A stretch of DNA of 64,000 nucleotides, taken from contig NW_020289986.1 of assembly GCF_003144245.1 (NCBI RefSeq), positions 372,001 to 436,000 of the forward strand, in the 5' to 3' direction. The number at the start of each line of letters is the position of its first letter. Positions within the stretch are counted from its first letter, which is position 1. The stretch is from Jaminaea rosea. Lineage: Eukaryota; Basidiomycota; Exobasidiomycetes; Microstromatales. Made by a program: the position numbers and the translations under genes. Positions 35,753-47,361 of this stretch are shown piece after piece. The notes under the pieces are model-generated. The model was not told where the DNA came from and did no database searches. It was given only the letters and a program-made list of their open reading frames with translations.

Positions 35753-36286
35753 GCTAGTAGCGCAAAGAGAGGACAACAAATGTGTGAGCTCATCTTTTAC
35801 CAATAGAAAGGTAGTATCGCGCGCTCTTGCTGAGTATCAGGAGTGGTAGCCAAGGTTATAAGCATCGACTGCCGCGAGTCGCCTCTTCGCAGCGACAGGC
35901 AAGAAGCCTGCGCCGGTCAGAGAGCGTGCCTCCCGCATATGACAGCCTCAGCCTCGTCATCTAAAGGGGTTTGTCATCCTTGAAAAGGGGGCGACAATTG
36001 TGAATACTCACATTGGATAAGGAGAGGTGTGACCTTGTTGAAGTGTGATTGCAAGATGAGAAGAGAAGAAAGCGAGTGAGGGCCCCGTCGCAGCCAACTT
36101 TTTCTTCTGTCGTCTGCGCGCCCAGCCAGCCAGAGACAAATCCACTCTCGCTCGACGGAGAGCCAACCAACTGCCTCGACTTGGAGCGTCGAGGAGGGTG
36201 ACTTCCAATTCCCTTTCCGCCCCTCGGTCACGCTCACTCAGCCATCCACGTCTTTTGTGCCATCTCCTTCGTAAACTCAAGCCAAA
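35753..36286. promoter_or_regulatory. Divergent promoter between TSR4 and eIF4A3/FAL1 genes
   Basis: A 534-nt region between divergently transcribed ribosome-biogenesis and splicing genes. Both promoters and 5' UTRs must fit here. No specific element can be named with confidence. Confidence 0.55.
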
Positions 36287-37876
36287 ATGAGTGTGAGTAG
36301 CCGTCGCAGCCCCCGCTCTCGTTCACAGCACAGCAGCGCAGCAGGCTGACCCCTCTCCACCGCCCTTCGCTTGCAGCGCTCAGGCATCAACCCTGGCGAT
36401 GCTAAGCTGCACTTCGAGTCGTCGGAATCGGTAAAGGTAGCCCCAACCTTCGATGCCCTCGGCCTCAAGGAGGACCTCCTACGAGGAATCTACGCCTACA
36501 ACTTCGAGAAGCCATCTGCTATCCAACAACGAGCCATCCTTCCCATCATCCGCGGCAGAGATGTCATTGCTCAAGCCCAATCGGGAACGGGTAAGACGGC
36601 CACCTTCTCCATCGGCATGCTCCAGTCCATCGATACGACGCTGCGCGATTGCCAGGCGCTAGTCCTCAGCCCTACGCGCGAGCTGGCTACGCAAATCCAG
36701 AGCGTAGTCCTCGCCCTGGGAGACTATATGAATGTGCAGTGTCATGCGTGTATTGGTGGGACGAGCGTCGGAGATGACATCAGGAGGCTGGAGCATGGGC
36801 AGCACGTCGTCTCTGGAACGCCCGGCAGGGTCTTTGATATGATCAAGAGACGACATTTGAGGACCAAGAATATCAAGATGCTCATTATGGACGAGAGCGA
36901 CGAGTTGCTGGGCATGGGATTCAAGGAGCAGATCTACGACATCTACCGATACCTGCCGCCAGCTACGCAGGTGTGAGTGCACCCAACGAAGCGCAGCAAG
37001 GTACTGCCTCACTTGGCTGACGCCTTCTCCCCCTTCTCTTTCAGGGTCGTGGTCTCTGCTACTCTCCCTCAGGATGTCCTGGAGCTCACTACTAAATTCA
37101 TGACGGACCCTGTGCGCATCCTCGTCAAGCGTGACGAGCTGACCCTGGAGGGCATCAAGCAATTCTTCGTCGCTGTGGAGAAGGAGGACTGGAAGTGAGT
37201 TTGCGAGATGATCCAGCGAGATGAAGTCTCTTCTCAGCAATCCGACTGACACTCGCTGCCTCTCTGCGCCAGGTTCGACACCCTCTGCGATCTTTACGAC
37301 ACGCTGACGATCACCCAAGCGGTCATCTTCTGTAACACCCGCCGCAAAGTCGACTGGCTCACCGAGAAGATGCGCGAGAACAACTTCCAAGTGTCGAGCA
37401 TGCACGGCGAGATGCAGCAGAAGGAGCGAGACGCAATCATGTCCGAATTCAGACAAGGATCATCCCGAGTCTTGATCACGACGGATGTGTGGGCAAGGGG
37501 GATCGATGTGCAGAATGTGAGCCTGGTCATTAATTATGATCTGCCGCTGAATAGGGAGAACTACCTGCATAGGATTGGAAGGTCGGGAAGATTTGGGAGA
37601 AAGGGAGTTTCGATCTGCTTTGTTACCGTGGATGACGTGAGGATTTTGCGGGACATGTGAGTGCGGCATGACAGGGAAGAGAGAGTAGTAGCCGTGACGC
37701 GACGCTGACACCGAAGATCGCCTGCCCTTTGCCCTTACAGCGAGCAATTCTACTCAACAGTGAGTAGCACCGATTTTTGCTTCTCCGGGGCAATGAGGAT
37801 CGATTGTACTAACGCCCTTGCCCCTCTGTTGCAGACCATCGACGAGATGCCCGTCAACCTCCAAGATATGGTCTGA
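36287..37876 (+). CDS. FAL1: DEAD-box RNA helicase eIF4A3/FAL1
   Basis: Six coding exons (36287-36292, 36377-36972, 37045-37194, 37273-37656, 37741-37759, 37835-37876) give about 398 residues, the family length. The motifs appear in order: Q motif ([12 protein letters not shown]), I (AQSGTGKT), Ia (PTRELA), II (DESD), III (SAT), IV (VIFCNTRRK), V ([10 protein letters not shown]) and VI ([13 protein letters not shown]), ending [12 protein letters not shown]. The match to eIF4A3 is near full length ([20 protein letters not shown]). eIF4A3 is the exon-junction-complex helicase in animals and plants. The yeast orthologue Fal1 acts in 18S rRNA maturation. Motif II is DESD rather than DEAD, which I recall also from plant eIF4A3. 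The first coding exon is only ATG AGT, directly abutting GTGAGT. Confidence 0.95.
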
Positions 37877-38483
37877 TCCAGCCCAAAGGATCTTGCGCTT
37901 CGCTACTTTGTACAATATATGCCATTCACTTGAGAAGCCAGCTTGCCCCTTTGCTCTTTTTGCGCGTGTCCACCGCGGTGATCCAGGCGGAACGATCGCC
38001 ATCAGTTGGGAGTTGTGCTGGGGGGGTCAAGGGTCAGGAGGTGTGAAGGGGGTCTCAGCGTCGACGTGATTTGAGCGGGGGGCCGCGCCACGCCCAACAG
38101 TCCAACCGCTTGCCGCTTGCAGGTCGCTCAGGCGGGCAGCACACAGGCCAAGGCCCAAAGCAGGCAAGCAGCAAGCGGCAAGCGGCAAGCGGCTAGCCTC
38201 CTCCTTGTCGTTGCTCCCCTTGTCGTCAAACACACAGCTTCACTCTTCCTCACCAGTTGCTGCCAGCCAACGAGGATAGAGGTGTGCGTGTGACAGAGGT
38301 CATCACCCCCTCGCCTCGACTTGACTCTCTTTCCTTTCTCCCTCTGCGCTGCTAGTCAGCCTGGGAGCAATCTCTCGTCCTCTTCTCTCTTGGTTTCGTG
38401 CTGCGCAACCACCCTTTCGACCATCGTTGCTCAGTGCGGCACAGTGGCGTCGTCGAGACGCAGATTAGCATACAATTGTCACC
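37877..38483. other. Intergenic region upstream of the MUB1 gene, with an inverted repeat
   Basis: A 607-nt spacer holding the eIF4A3 3' UTR and the MUB1 promoter or 5' UTR. A G-run (about 38028-38034) and a perfect 15-nt inverted repeat (listed separately) are the notable contents. Confidence 0.5.
38106..38192. repeat. Inverted repeat, 15-nt perfect arms
   Basis: CCGCTTGCCGCTTGC at 38106-38120 is the exact reverse complement of GCAAGCGGCAAGCGG at 38171-38185. A third, overlapping copy lies at 38178-38192. The 50-nt spacer would be the loop of a hairpin some 300 nt before the MUB1 start codon. The arms are themselves tandem heptamers of the GCAAGCG type. Confidence 0.85.
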
Positions 38484-41400
38484 ATGGTACGACAAGTCAA
38501 CTTCTCCAATGAGGCTCAGAATCGTGCGGCGGCCACCATCTCGGCGTCCCTCTATGAGCGCAAAGGTGAGAGATTGCAATCAAGGTTGCTCAGCATAATC
38601 ATAGACACCTGACTGACCCCTCATTTCCACACCCTTTCCTTAATGCAGCCCTCGACTGCACAACGTCTCTTCCCCTCATCTTCTCCCTCAACAACTTAGC
38701 ATATCTCGTCGCAAACAACCGCAAAATCCGCGACCTCCTCTGCGTCGATGGAGGCCTGGAGCGACTGATTCACATTCTGCGAGACGTGCCCAAGAATCAA
38801 GGCACACTCATGCGTCCAAGATCACCAAAGGATCTCCAGCCCATGTGGAAGTGGACCACCGCCTTCCAATGCGTTGTACATCTCTGTATTCGAGGCGGCG
38901 TCAATGTGCGCGAGAGGGCCGTCGAGGCCGGCATCATGCCCATCCTCGTAAAGGTCCTCGAGAGCTATCTCTGTTACTCGGATGCGCTCAGGCAAGAGAG
39001 GAAGAGACAGGTCGAAGAACGTCGGCGCGCTGACGGAGAGGCAGCTTCGAGTGCACAAGCAGCAGCCAACGATGCCGCGCCCCATCGTCGAACAACCATC
39101 ACGGCAAACAACGCCGGCGCGGGCGCATCGGCGGCCGCCTTAGCTACGGCAAGAGAGCGAGAGAGGGAGCGCGAGCACCATGAGAGGCAGGACGTTGCCC
39201 GAGAAGAGCAAGCTGCGGCCCTCTTCCCTACCAACTTCGCAGGAGCGGCTGCTCGTGCTGCAGCGGCTGGCGACAATGAATATGGCAGGCCTGATCCATC
39301 ATCAGCAGCATCAGCAACAGCATCGACGAGCCGTCTGTTGCCCGCTCATCAGCAGGCATCCCCCTCTGACGCACCTGTCGTCCGGCTACCCGTCTCTGCC
39401 GCACAATCGCGTGCGGAGCCGGGTCGTCAAGCTGCTGCGATGGCACCAATGCCCGTCGACGTGCCTACGCTCCGGGCTGGGCGACCTCCTGCGCCCATCC
39501 CCGCAGGAGCAGCCGACTTCGAAGCTCTCGCGACTGCTTCCGTAGCAGAGGCGGTACGAGCAAGTGCGAACCACAACGTTGAGCATGCTCTACCCACTCG
39601 AGCAGCATCAAGTCGAGGGCCGGCACGCGAGACACCACGCGTCACCACGCCGCTCTTGGCTGCCCATACAGCTGATGACCTAGGCAGCAACTCTGGCGCT
39701 GAGTCCGGGCTGGAAGAGGCAGAGATGTCGGGCGATGGAGCCGATGCAGAGGATAGTGAGAGTGCGGCAGAGGCGGCGGACGAGTCCGAGAATGGCGGTC
39801 GTCGCTCTGCTCCTGCCGTCGAGGCGGAGGAAAGGAGGACGCCTCGAGCTGCAAGACGAGTGCTGGCGCCTCTTGCTACCACAACGGCAGCTGCTGGAGT
39901 CTCGCAAGAGTCTCGCCCCTCGTCATTCCCCGAGTCCGCTCCACGGACGGCGCAAGACGCTCCTCAAGCCGTTCCCATGAGCAGCCGCTCGGACACGTGG
40001 ACGCAGACAGACGCAGCTCGCGACCAGCAACCCTCATCCTCCAATGCAATCTCCTCATCATCTCGCAGCCACCACCACCACCACGGACGTGATCGCCACT
40101 CGACCGTCACACACCGCACACGACCCGTTCTGCCCACAACGTACATCGCCGAGACCTTCGATCCGAACGACATGGCCTTCCGTGAGGAGGAGGTCCTCCT
40201 TTCCCTCCAGATCCTAGCATACCTCACAAAGTATTCCCACATTCGTGCCCTCCTCCGTTTTCCGGAGATGACCCGAGCCTCCAACCTGTACGACCTCGAC
40301 CTGCTATGGGAGAAGGCCTCGACGTCGCAGGGCACGCCCATGTGGCAGCCAGGCCAGCAGTTCCACCGCTCCATCTACACCATCGCCGAGCGGTACACTT
40401 GCCGCGCGACCAGACGCGACCCCAATGCTGAATTTGTCGCAGGCAACGCCAAGCTCGCCCCGCTCATTCAATACTGGGCCGGTGTAGTGATGCGAAACGC
40501 CTGCCGCAAGGACGATCGCGAGGGGGACGAGCACCTCGGTCTCCGTCAATGCGGGAACATGCTTTGCGGTAAATGGGAGACGGAACCTCGCGAATTCGCC
40601 AAGTGTAGGCGATGCAAAAAGGCCAAGTTCTGTAGCAAGGTCTGCCAGAGTACCTCTTGGCAGATTGGGCACAAGTACTGGTGCAGCTCTATTGCTGAGG
40701 ATTTGGAGAATGCAAGTACTACGGCTAGCGCGGGGAGTGGAACCTCTAGAGCTGGGAGAGGGTCTCGGAGCGCTGCAGCAGGGACTACGGCTGCGGGGGC
40801 GGCCCAGCAGGAGGGTGGACGTGGGGATGACGATGACGACGAGGATGCGAGACGAGCTCCTGCGATGCCGGACGAGGGGGCGATGCAGCAGCCTTTCAAC
40901 CTCATGACACCTACGACTGCGACGGCTGGAGGTCGCGGTGAGCATGTGGACGAGAACGATGCCGTCGTCCGAGCTCGATCGGCGACTGTGCGTGCTCCTC
41001 ATCACCCACGTCACCATCATCATGATGATGGAGCAGGGCCGGCGACAGCAGCAGCACAGACCACCCACGCAGATGGAGCTATGGCTACGCCTACCACAGC
41101 CACCCACCCAACCTACACTGTCACGCAAGCCTCCCCAACCACAGTACGTCGCCTGCCAAGTCGTCGCGCTTCCAACTTCAACCGGGGCAACGCGACCCGT
41201 CTAGTCAGCGAGGCGCTCAGCAGTGCCGCCGCATCGGACATGAGCGAGGACGAGGCGGATCGCTCTGCGCACAATATACCGGCTAGCGACGGGGAGCTCT
41301 CTGAGGCGCATGAGGGCGGGCATGCCACTGCCACAGAGAGGGTAGCCAGCTCCGCTACAGGAGGTAATGCCGGTCCTCCCAATGCGCTGCGCGGCCCTCC

Positions 41401-42751
41401 GCCAGCACCCATGCGGACCGACCTGGCTGGTCGTCCTCTGCCCCCTCCGGTCATTGCAGGCACGGGTCTCGACGGCTTTGCTGGCGCGCAGGGCCTAGTT
41501 GGGGGCGGAGTGGCCGCCCTTGTAGGCGACGGTGACGGGACAGGCGGCCTCGATGACTCCTTTGGCGGTGTGGGCGGGGGAGTAGGTCGCTTCAACCCTG
41601 GAGGGGTAGACGAGCAAGCATTCGGACGCGCGGATATTGACCAGATTACTTGGCGAGGCCAAACTCCTACGCCTGATCTGCCCGATGATGAGGACGACGA
41701 GGATCAACTTCTAGATGGCACCGCAAATGGGACTGGCAGGCTGGCAAGACGTCGTCGTGGACCACATCGCCGCTTCTTTGCTACTCCGGCCGCTAGCGAT
41801 AGGGAGGAGACGGAGGGTGAGGAGGAAGAGGAAAATGCACGCAGGAGGAGCGATGAGGCCAGGACTCCACCGATGAATCCTCGTCATCTTCTACCCATGG
41901 GGATGGGGATGAGGCATGCGTCCGCTTCTTCTACACCTGGAAGCTCATCAGGAGCTGGTCCTTCCTCAGGTCGCAGCACCTCGGGCAATGACGCCGCCGC
42001 TGCTCAGTCGCATCTGCGCGTCCCACCAGTTCCATCTGCTCTCGGACCTGGCACTGTCGGTAGGCGCTTCCCCGCATCCGGGATCGGTGCTCCCACCGGT
42101 CCACGAGCAGTCTCTTCCGCAGGTAATTTGCGGCCACTCTCCTCCAACAACCTTGCGATTATGTCCGACGGACCATCTCCACAGTATGGAATGGGTGTGG
42201 CTTCTTTCTCCTCAGCGACCTCCTCACCTCTGAGTGCTCGCCGCGCCGCCAGTGGGATGATGCTTGCCTCGTCGTCTTCGCACGACTTCCTCATCGGCGG
42301 CGGCGGGCACAGGGCTGGGGAGGGTTCGACAGGACAAGCTCCCAGCAGCAACGGTAGCGGTGGTGATAGCCTTCTGACATCCACTCCAACAACGCCCAGC
42401 GCTACTCTCTCGCATCGTCAATCGGCTCAGGAGGGCTTGAGCAGTCAGTACCAGAGCAACTATCATCCTCATCGCTCCTCTACTGGCCCGGGGATGCTGG
42501 GACGATCTTCGACGCCGGCAGGAATGTCGAGCAGCACGGTAATGAGCAGCTCATCTCCTCTGGGCGCATATTCGCAGCAGCACTACCAGCAGCAGGGAGG
42601 GGCGTGGAACGGGAACAGTGAAGATCAGCCTACGCCTCAGGTTGAGAGGAGGGATCCTATGGCTGCCTTTAGAGGCGGAGCTGGAGCTGGAGCTGGAGCT
42701 GCACGCGGGAGTGGACGGGTTGCGTCAGATGAGGAGATGGATTTGAGTTGA
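38484..42751 (+). CDS. MUB1: MYND zinc-finger protein MUB1/SamB
   Basis: Two exons (38484-38565, 38649-42751) encode about 1,394 residues. The start MVRQVNFSNEAQNRAAATIS runs into an ARM-like helical region (LPLIFSLNNLAYLVANN, WKWTTAFQCVVHLCIRGGVN, GIMPILVKVLESYL). A second conserved helical block is around 460-580 (FREEEVLLSLQILAYLTKYS). The MYND finger is at about 659-705 (CGKWE...FAKCRRCKKAKFCSKVCQ...HKYWC), with eight Cys/His ligands present. The rest, including the C-terminal half, is disordered and Ala/Ser/Gly-rich, with a His-rich run near residue 450. Yeast Mub1 partners the Ubr2 ligase and Rad6 to ubiquitylate Rpn4. Aspergillus SamB affects growth polarity. The protein is more than twice the length of yeast Mub1 (about 620), through disordered insertions. 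Confidence 0.9.
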
Positions 42752-45700
42752 GCGCGTTCCGCACAGGATCATCTCGAGGGTCCATTCCGAGCGGGGGTAG
42801 AGACAGGCGCGATGACTCAAACTGTGGCTTAGGCTTGTGTGAGCGTATCACGATCAGGAGATGAGTGCCAAGAGGAAGAGCAGGCGGAGCCAGTTCCAGT
42901 TACAGGCTCATTCATCCCCGATTCATCTCACTCAATCCACATTTTGATCATGAAGACTCGATGACCTCCGCGCTCGACACCCCTCATCCTGCTGTTGATC
43001 TAGCTCCGGCGGCTCTTTTCTGCCGAACCAGAGTCGTCCGTCATGGGACCCTCGCCCCCCGTCTCACTGGAAGGAGGCCGCCGTGATGATGGTCTCGGCC
43101 TTCGTCGCTCGCTGTATGTACTCTTCGAACTCCTCCCACCCGCAAGAGCATGGCCCGATGGGCCTCTCTCAACCTCCTCGAGACTGGCCGCTGCCCGCTG
43201 CGTCGCCGAGTGCTTTTGAATTGACATGAATCGCCGGCGGAGATAATCAGGGTTTCGCCCGATTGTAGCCGGCAAATGTCTGTTGGGCCTGTGACTACGG
43301 CCACCAGCGCGGATCTCTTCGCACCGCATCTACGATCTTCCCACGAATCAGTCATGGTCGGCAGAGAGGTGTCCTCTTGGCAACCTTCAGAACAAGCATG
43401 GCGGCAGATTGTCCTGCAATGCGTGATGGGCAGTACTTGCGTGCTCCTAGATGGTGGGCTCATTGCTGTAATGACCCGATTCTGGACCCTTTTGGACTCT
43501 CTCTCAAAGCGAGGCGGAGTAGCGGGGCTTATATCGTGCTGACGAGCCGGCGCTCTAGTTAATGGCGATCCAGGGAAATCTGGGAATGAGAGGCAAGGAC
43601 TTCCGCTGTGATCTGACGACGTTCCGCGGTGACAACGCCCTGCGTAGAAGTGTTCAGCCCTCGCTAGATTGAAGACAATGGGCCGCTCTTGACAGGTAGG
43701 TGGCGACGCTCGGTCACGATACAGCTAGCAGCGCTCAGCTCGATACGACCTGCCTGACGGAACGAGGTCTTTGATGTTCGTTGGCTGAGAAGATGATACC
43801 GCTCAACGGATACACGTCATCGTCTCTCATGCTTGAGCAAGGCAATTGGCGGTCGGCATCTTTCGATAGAGAGAGAGATTATCGTATTCCCATCCGGAGC
43901 GCACCTGGGCTCATGCGGGTAGCATCTTTCGATAAGGCCTCACAGGGCGCCTCGAAAAGCAAGAGAGGGCATGAGATTCGTGGCCTGCCCTTCGGGCACG
44001 TTTGACTCGCGCTCGTCTTGGCGGCTTCTGGTAGCGTCATTTTTGGATCTTTGGGAAACGGCGAGCGCCGGCCGATAAGATGAAGAGACCCTCATGCTAG
44101 TGGGCGGCGGGCAGCAAGCTACGGCTACAAACGTCGTCCTCGACGTTAGCTGCGCTAGGCTCGTGTTCATGCACGCCGAGGACGAGGGATAGGATAGGGG
44201 AAGCACCCAGGAAGTTCATCTTGACTGCCGGCGACGACTCCTATATCGTGCCCCTCGCCGCCATGACTGAACTGTTCTGTTGCGCGACCTCACCACAACC
44301 TGCTCAACGCGTGAACAGCAGCGCGGGCAGCGAGGCCCTTATTCCGTGCTCGATGCCTCGTCTCGATGGCACGCCCACAGCGCCCGCCCACCCTTCGGAG
44401 CTGTGCTGCTCGGAGCTCTCCGTTCGTGCCTGTTGGCGCAGCCCAATTTAAAGCGTTGTCGGCCGATGATTGCAGAAAGGCGCTCGCGACGCAAGCCTTG
44501 GCTCCTTCGATTAGACACCAACTGTCACACGGCAATACGAAGCGGAACCTTAAACCTTCCAGGGAATCAACGAGTCTTCACAGTAAGCCACGCGCGCTCA
44601 TCGCTCACTCGCTATATGCTCATGCGCACGTACGCAGGCGGCGTCGTTGCAGAGAATGCCCCCCATGCCTCGAGCAGCTATGCCCCGCTCCTTACCATTC
44701 CTCCATCCTTCCCTTCTGAGCGAGCTTGCGAGAGCATGCTTGAGTCAGGCTCGCATTAGCGTAGTGGCATTTGGCATCTCATCTGGCATTAAATGCGTGG
44801 GCGTGTGACGCCGTTGATGCTTACTCGTAGTCACTGAGCCTCGATGCTGTTCTCAAGGCCATTGACATCGGCGAGATTGGTGATATCGCCGTCGAAGCAT
44901 TGCGGCTTTGGCGTACGATGACAGCAAACCCAGCGCCAACGAAGCCACGCAACGGCAAGTGGCGGCGATGACAAAGGGCGGGCGATGATAATGGCGGCGG
45001 CGGCAGCGGGTGGTGGCATCGAGCGGAATTCGGCTTACCACGGCAAAGGGGGCGATTTCTGGGGCGGTGTCGAGCGCGGCGGTGAGGTTTGAAAGATGAG
45101 GAAGAAGCACTACGAGACGACGAGGCAGAGCAACCTGTGGTGGTGCGCGCAGCGGTCTGCATGCTTGCACCTGCGTCGCCCTCACTGCCGATAGCTTTGT
45201 TCACTCCGCCTCCACTGTCTGGCGCTGCCCACTGGCCGAGAAGAGAAAGGGAGGCTGACGCGGCTACACGACTCATCACGGTCGCCGCCCTCGACGCTCG
45301 TCCCATATCCAATCAGCTCTCGCGTTGCCTCGTCTGCTTCTTCAGTCTTGCTTGAGTCGCCGCGACCCACGAAAGCTTCGAATTGCGCTGCATTTGAGCC
45401 CAAGCGTCGTGCGTGCGTGCGTGCTTGCTTGCTTGCCTTGCTTGCGTACGGGCGATTACAGTCGCCATGACTCGCATCCTTGAGAGGATTTTGGTCGATG
45501 TGTGGGGAAAGACAGGGCCAATCATGGGTCGCTGCTGCTCGCCGCCGTCCGCCCCATCGACGGCAGGCGGCGGCCGCGACTTGGGCGGCGACAGAGTGGC
45601 GAGCGGCCGGCCCATTCAAGAGTATCAATATCACGCACACAAGCAAGAGAGCCAATTGAGCGGTTGCGCCGACCGCATCTCGTGATGCCAGCAGCCTGTC

Positions 45701-47361
45701 TATCTAGCGCTCTGTCAACCCTGTTCTTTCTCGCACCAAACGAAGCCGACGTCTACATCGCAAGGCCATCCACCGAGCCAGCTGAGGCAGGAGGGCATCG
45801 GCGCCGGCGCCCGCATACCATTGCCTCGTTCAAGAATGGCAGCGGCGAGATCCGCCGCATGTCGTCGGCTACAGAGAGCCTCTTTTGCGTCTTGTGCCCC
45901 TTCCCTCCTCTCCATTCTTCCCGCGCACATCCTCCTCTTTTGCCATCCACTTCATTGCCGTCGCCGCTTTCAGTCGCACGAAGACGAGCGGAAAAAACTC
46001 AGTTCGCGATCCTCAGCAGCCCACGACCGCCGCCCCTAGCTCGTCGTACTCCTAGTCATTCGGGTCACGAACTGCGTGAGAGGAGCAGCCAGGCAAAGGC
46101 AGGCCTTCAGTGAAGATCGCGCCCTGTCTGCGCTCAATCTCTACCTCAGCGCCGCTTGTCCCCTTCCCTTTACCCGTACGTCTGCTAGCTCGTCGCGAGT
46201 TGCAGCGAACGTCACCGACTGCGCCTGGTGGGGTGGTACAAGCCCTACGACGACGCCCCACCACTAAAGTTGCTCATCTTGCATTAGTGCCTCGTACCAG
46301 AGAGGCGCTGACTGTTAGGCGCTACACGCTCCCATCATCACGCATTGCTTGTTGGCACTGCTTAGTGCCAGAGGTACGCCCATGCTTTTTGCCTCGTGGC
46401 AGCCGCTTGTGTTATCCAGCAGAGGCAGCATCAGGGACAGCAGGAGTAGCAGCTATTGCCTAGGTTCTTCATTCGACGTGGCTCCCTCAAGCAAGCTCGC
46501 TGTCATCACTTGCGACGGCAGACTCCCGCATCTCATATCGTCCAGACCGGCGCTGTGTGGCAGATCCATCCTACTAGGCTTGCTACCATCAGCTGGTCAG
46601 CAGGGTTGCTGAGGACGTGCTCCGAGCCGCCCGACCATTACGCTTTCCCCCTTGTCCATTCCCTCCTCTACTTTGCGCCATCCCTTCCTCATCCGTCTTT
46701 TCTCCTGCACGTCACCACGATCGACAAGCCACTACAGGGATCCACACGCCAGCAGGCACTAGTAACATCTGTGATCGGCCCTGCTTTGATACACGCCAGA
46801 CGATCATTGCCAAAGGTGAGTTGAGATCGGTCTTCATCGCAGCGCAAGACCCCCGTCGAAGATTCAACTACCCTGTCTCACTGTCTCGAGTCGGTCTCAT
46901 GCTTGCATGCTGCGGATGACGTCTTGGCCATGTCAAACGACCGGCAGCAACGAGATTGAGGTCTCAATCTCAGTCCACCTCGTGCGGGATTGGGTGTCGT
47001 GCGCATCGAAGCTCACGGCCGAGAATCTCGTGCGCCGTAGACAATGCTGAGCATTACGCACACCGCTCGCTGATCTCAATCCTTCTCTCTCGCGTTGGGC
47101 CCCCCTCGCCCTCATCTCAGCTCCCTCCCCTCGTCCTCAATCCCTATCTTCGGTCCTCCAGGCCCGCCGCTCGAGATTGTGCATACAAGCTCTACCATCA
47201 TCATAGCGCCTGCAAGCGCATGATCACCGCAAGCTCGATCGCTGGACTGCAGCCCCCTTGACCCCGACCCCATTCTCCATCCTCTTCGCCCCTACCGTCA
47301 ACATTCAAGATCGGTCGCTTCACAAGAAGACTACGGACTCTTCTTCCTCCTTCGTCCGGCT
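42752..47361. other. 4.6 kb gene desert upstream of the GATA factor gene
   Basis: The longest gene-free stretch of the window. I checked open frames on both strands. All are short (under about 170 codons), Arg/Ser-rich and without family resemblance or paired splice signals. There is a repeated TAGCATCTTTCGATA-like word (about 43856 and 43920) and a TGCG/TGCT tetranucleotide tract (about 45408-45446). No terminal repeats or transposase-like coding were seen. It probably combines the MUB1 3' UTR and a long upstream control region for the GATA gene, and might include unrecognised noncoding transcripts or eroded sequence. Confidence 0.5.
45408..45446. repeat. (TGCG)n(TGCT)n tetranucleotide tract
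   Basis: About four TGCG units run into three TGCT units and then an imperfect extension, in the desert upstream of the GATA factor gene. Confidence 0.75.

Noticed and set aside
43120-43145. CTTCGAACTCC resembling a tRNA T-arm
   Set aside because: No GG before it, no matching acceptor stem or anticodon arm around it. Not a tRNA.
44821-45312. 163-codon Ser/Arg-rich minus-strand frame in the gene desert
   Set aside because: No family similarity and no supporting start or splice context. Typical of GC-rich noncoding DNA.
46226-46263. 8-nt inverted repeat (TGGTGGGG / CCCCACCA)
   Set aside because: Arms this short with a 22-nt loop are expected by chance in this much GC-rich sequence.
42752-47361. 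Possible remnant mobile element in the gene desert
   Set aside because: I could find no terminal repeats, target-site duplications or transposase or polymerase motifs by reading. A genome self-comparison would be needed to support it.
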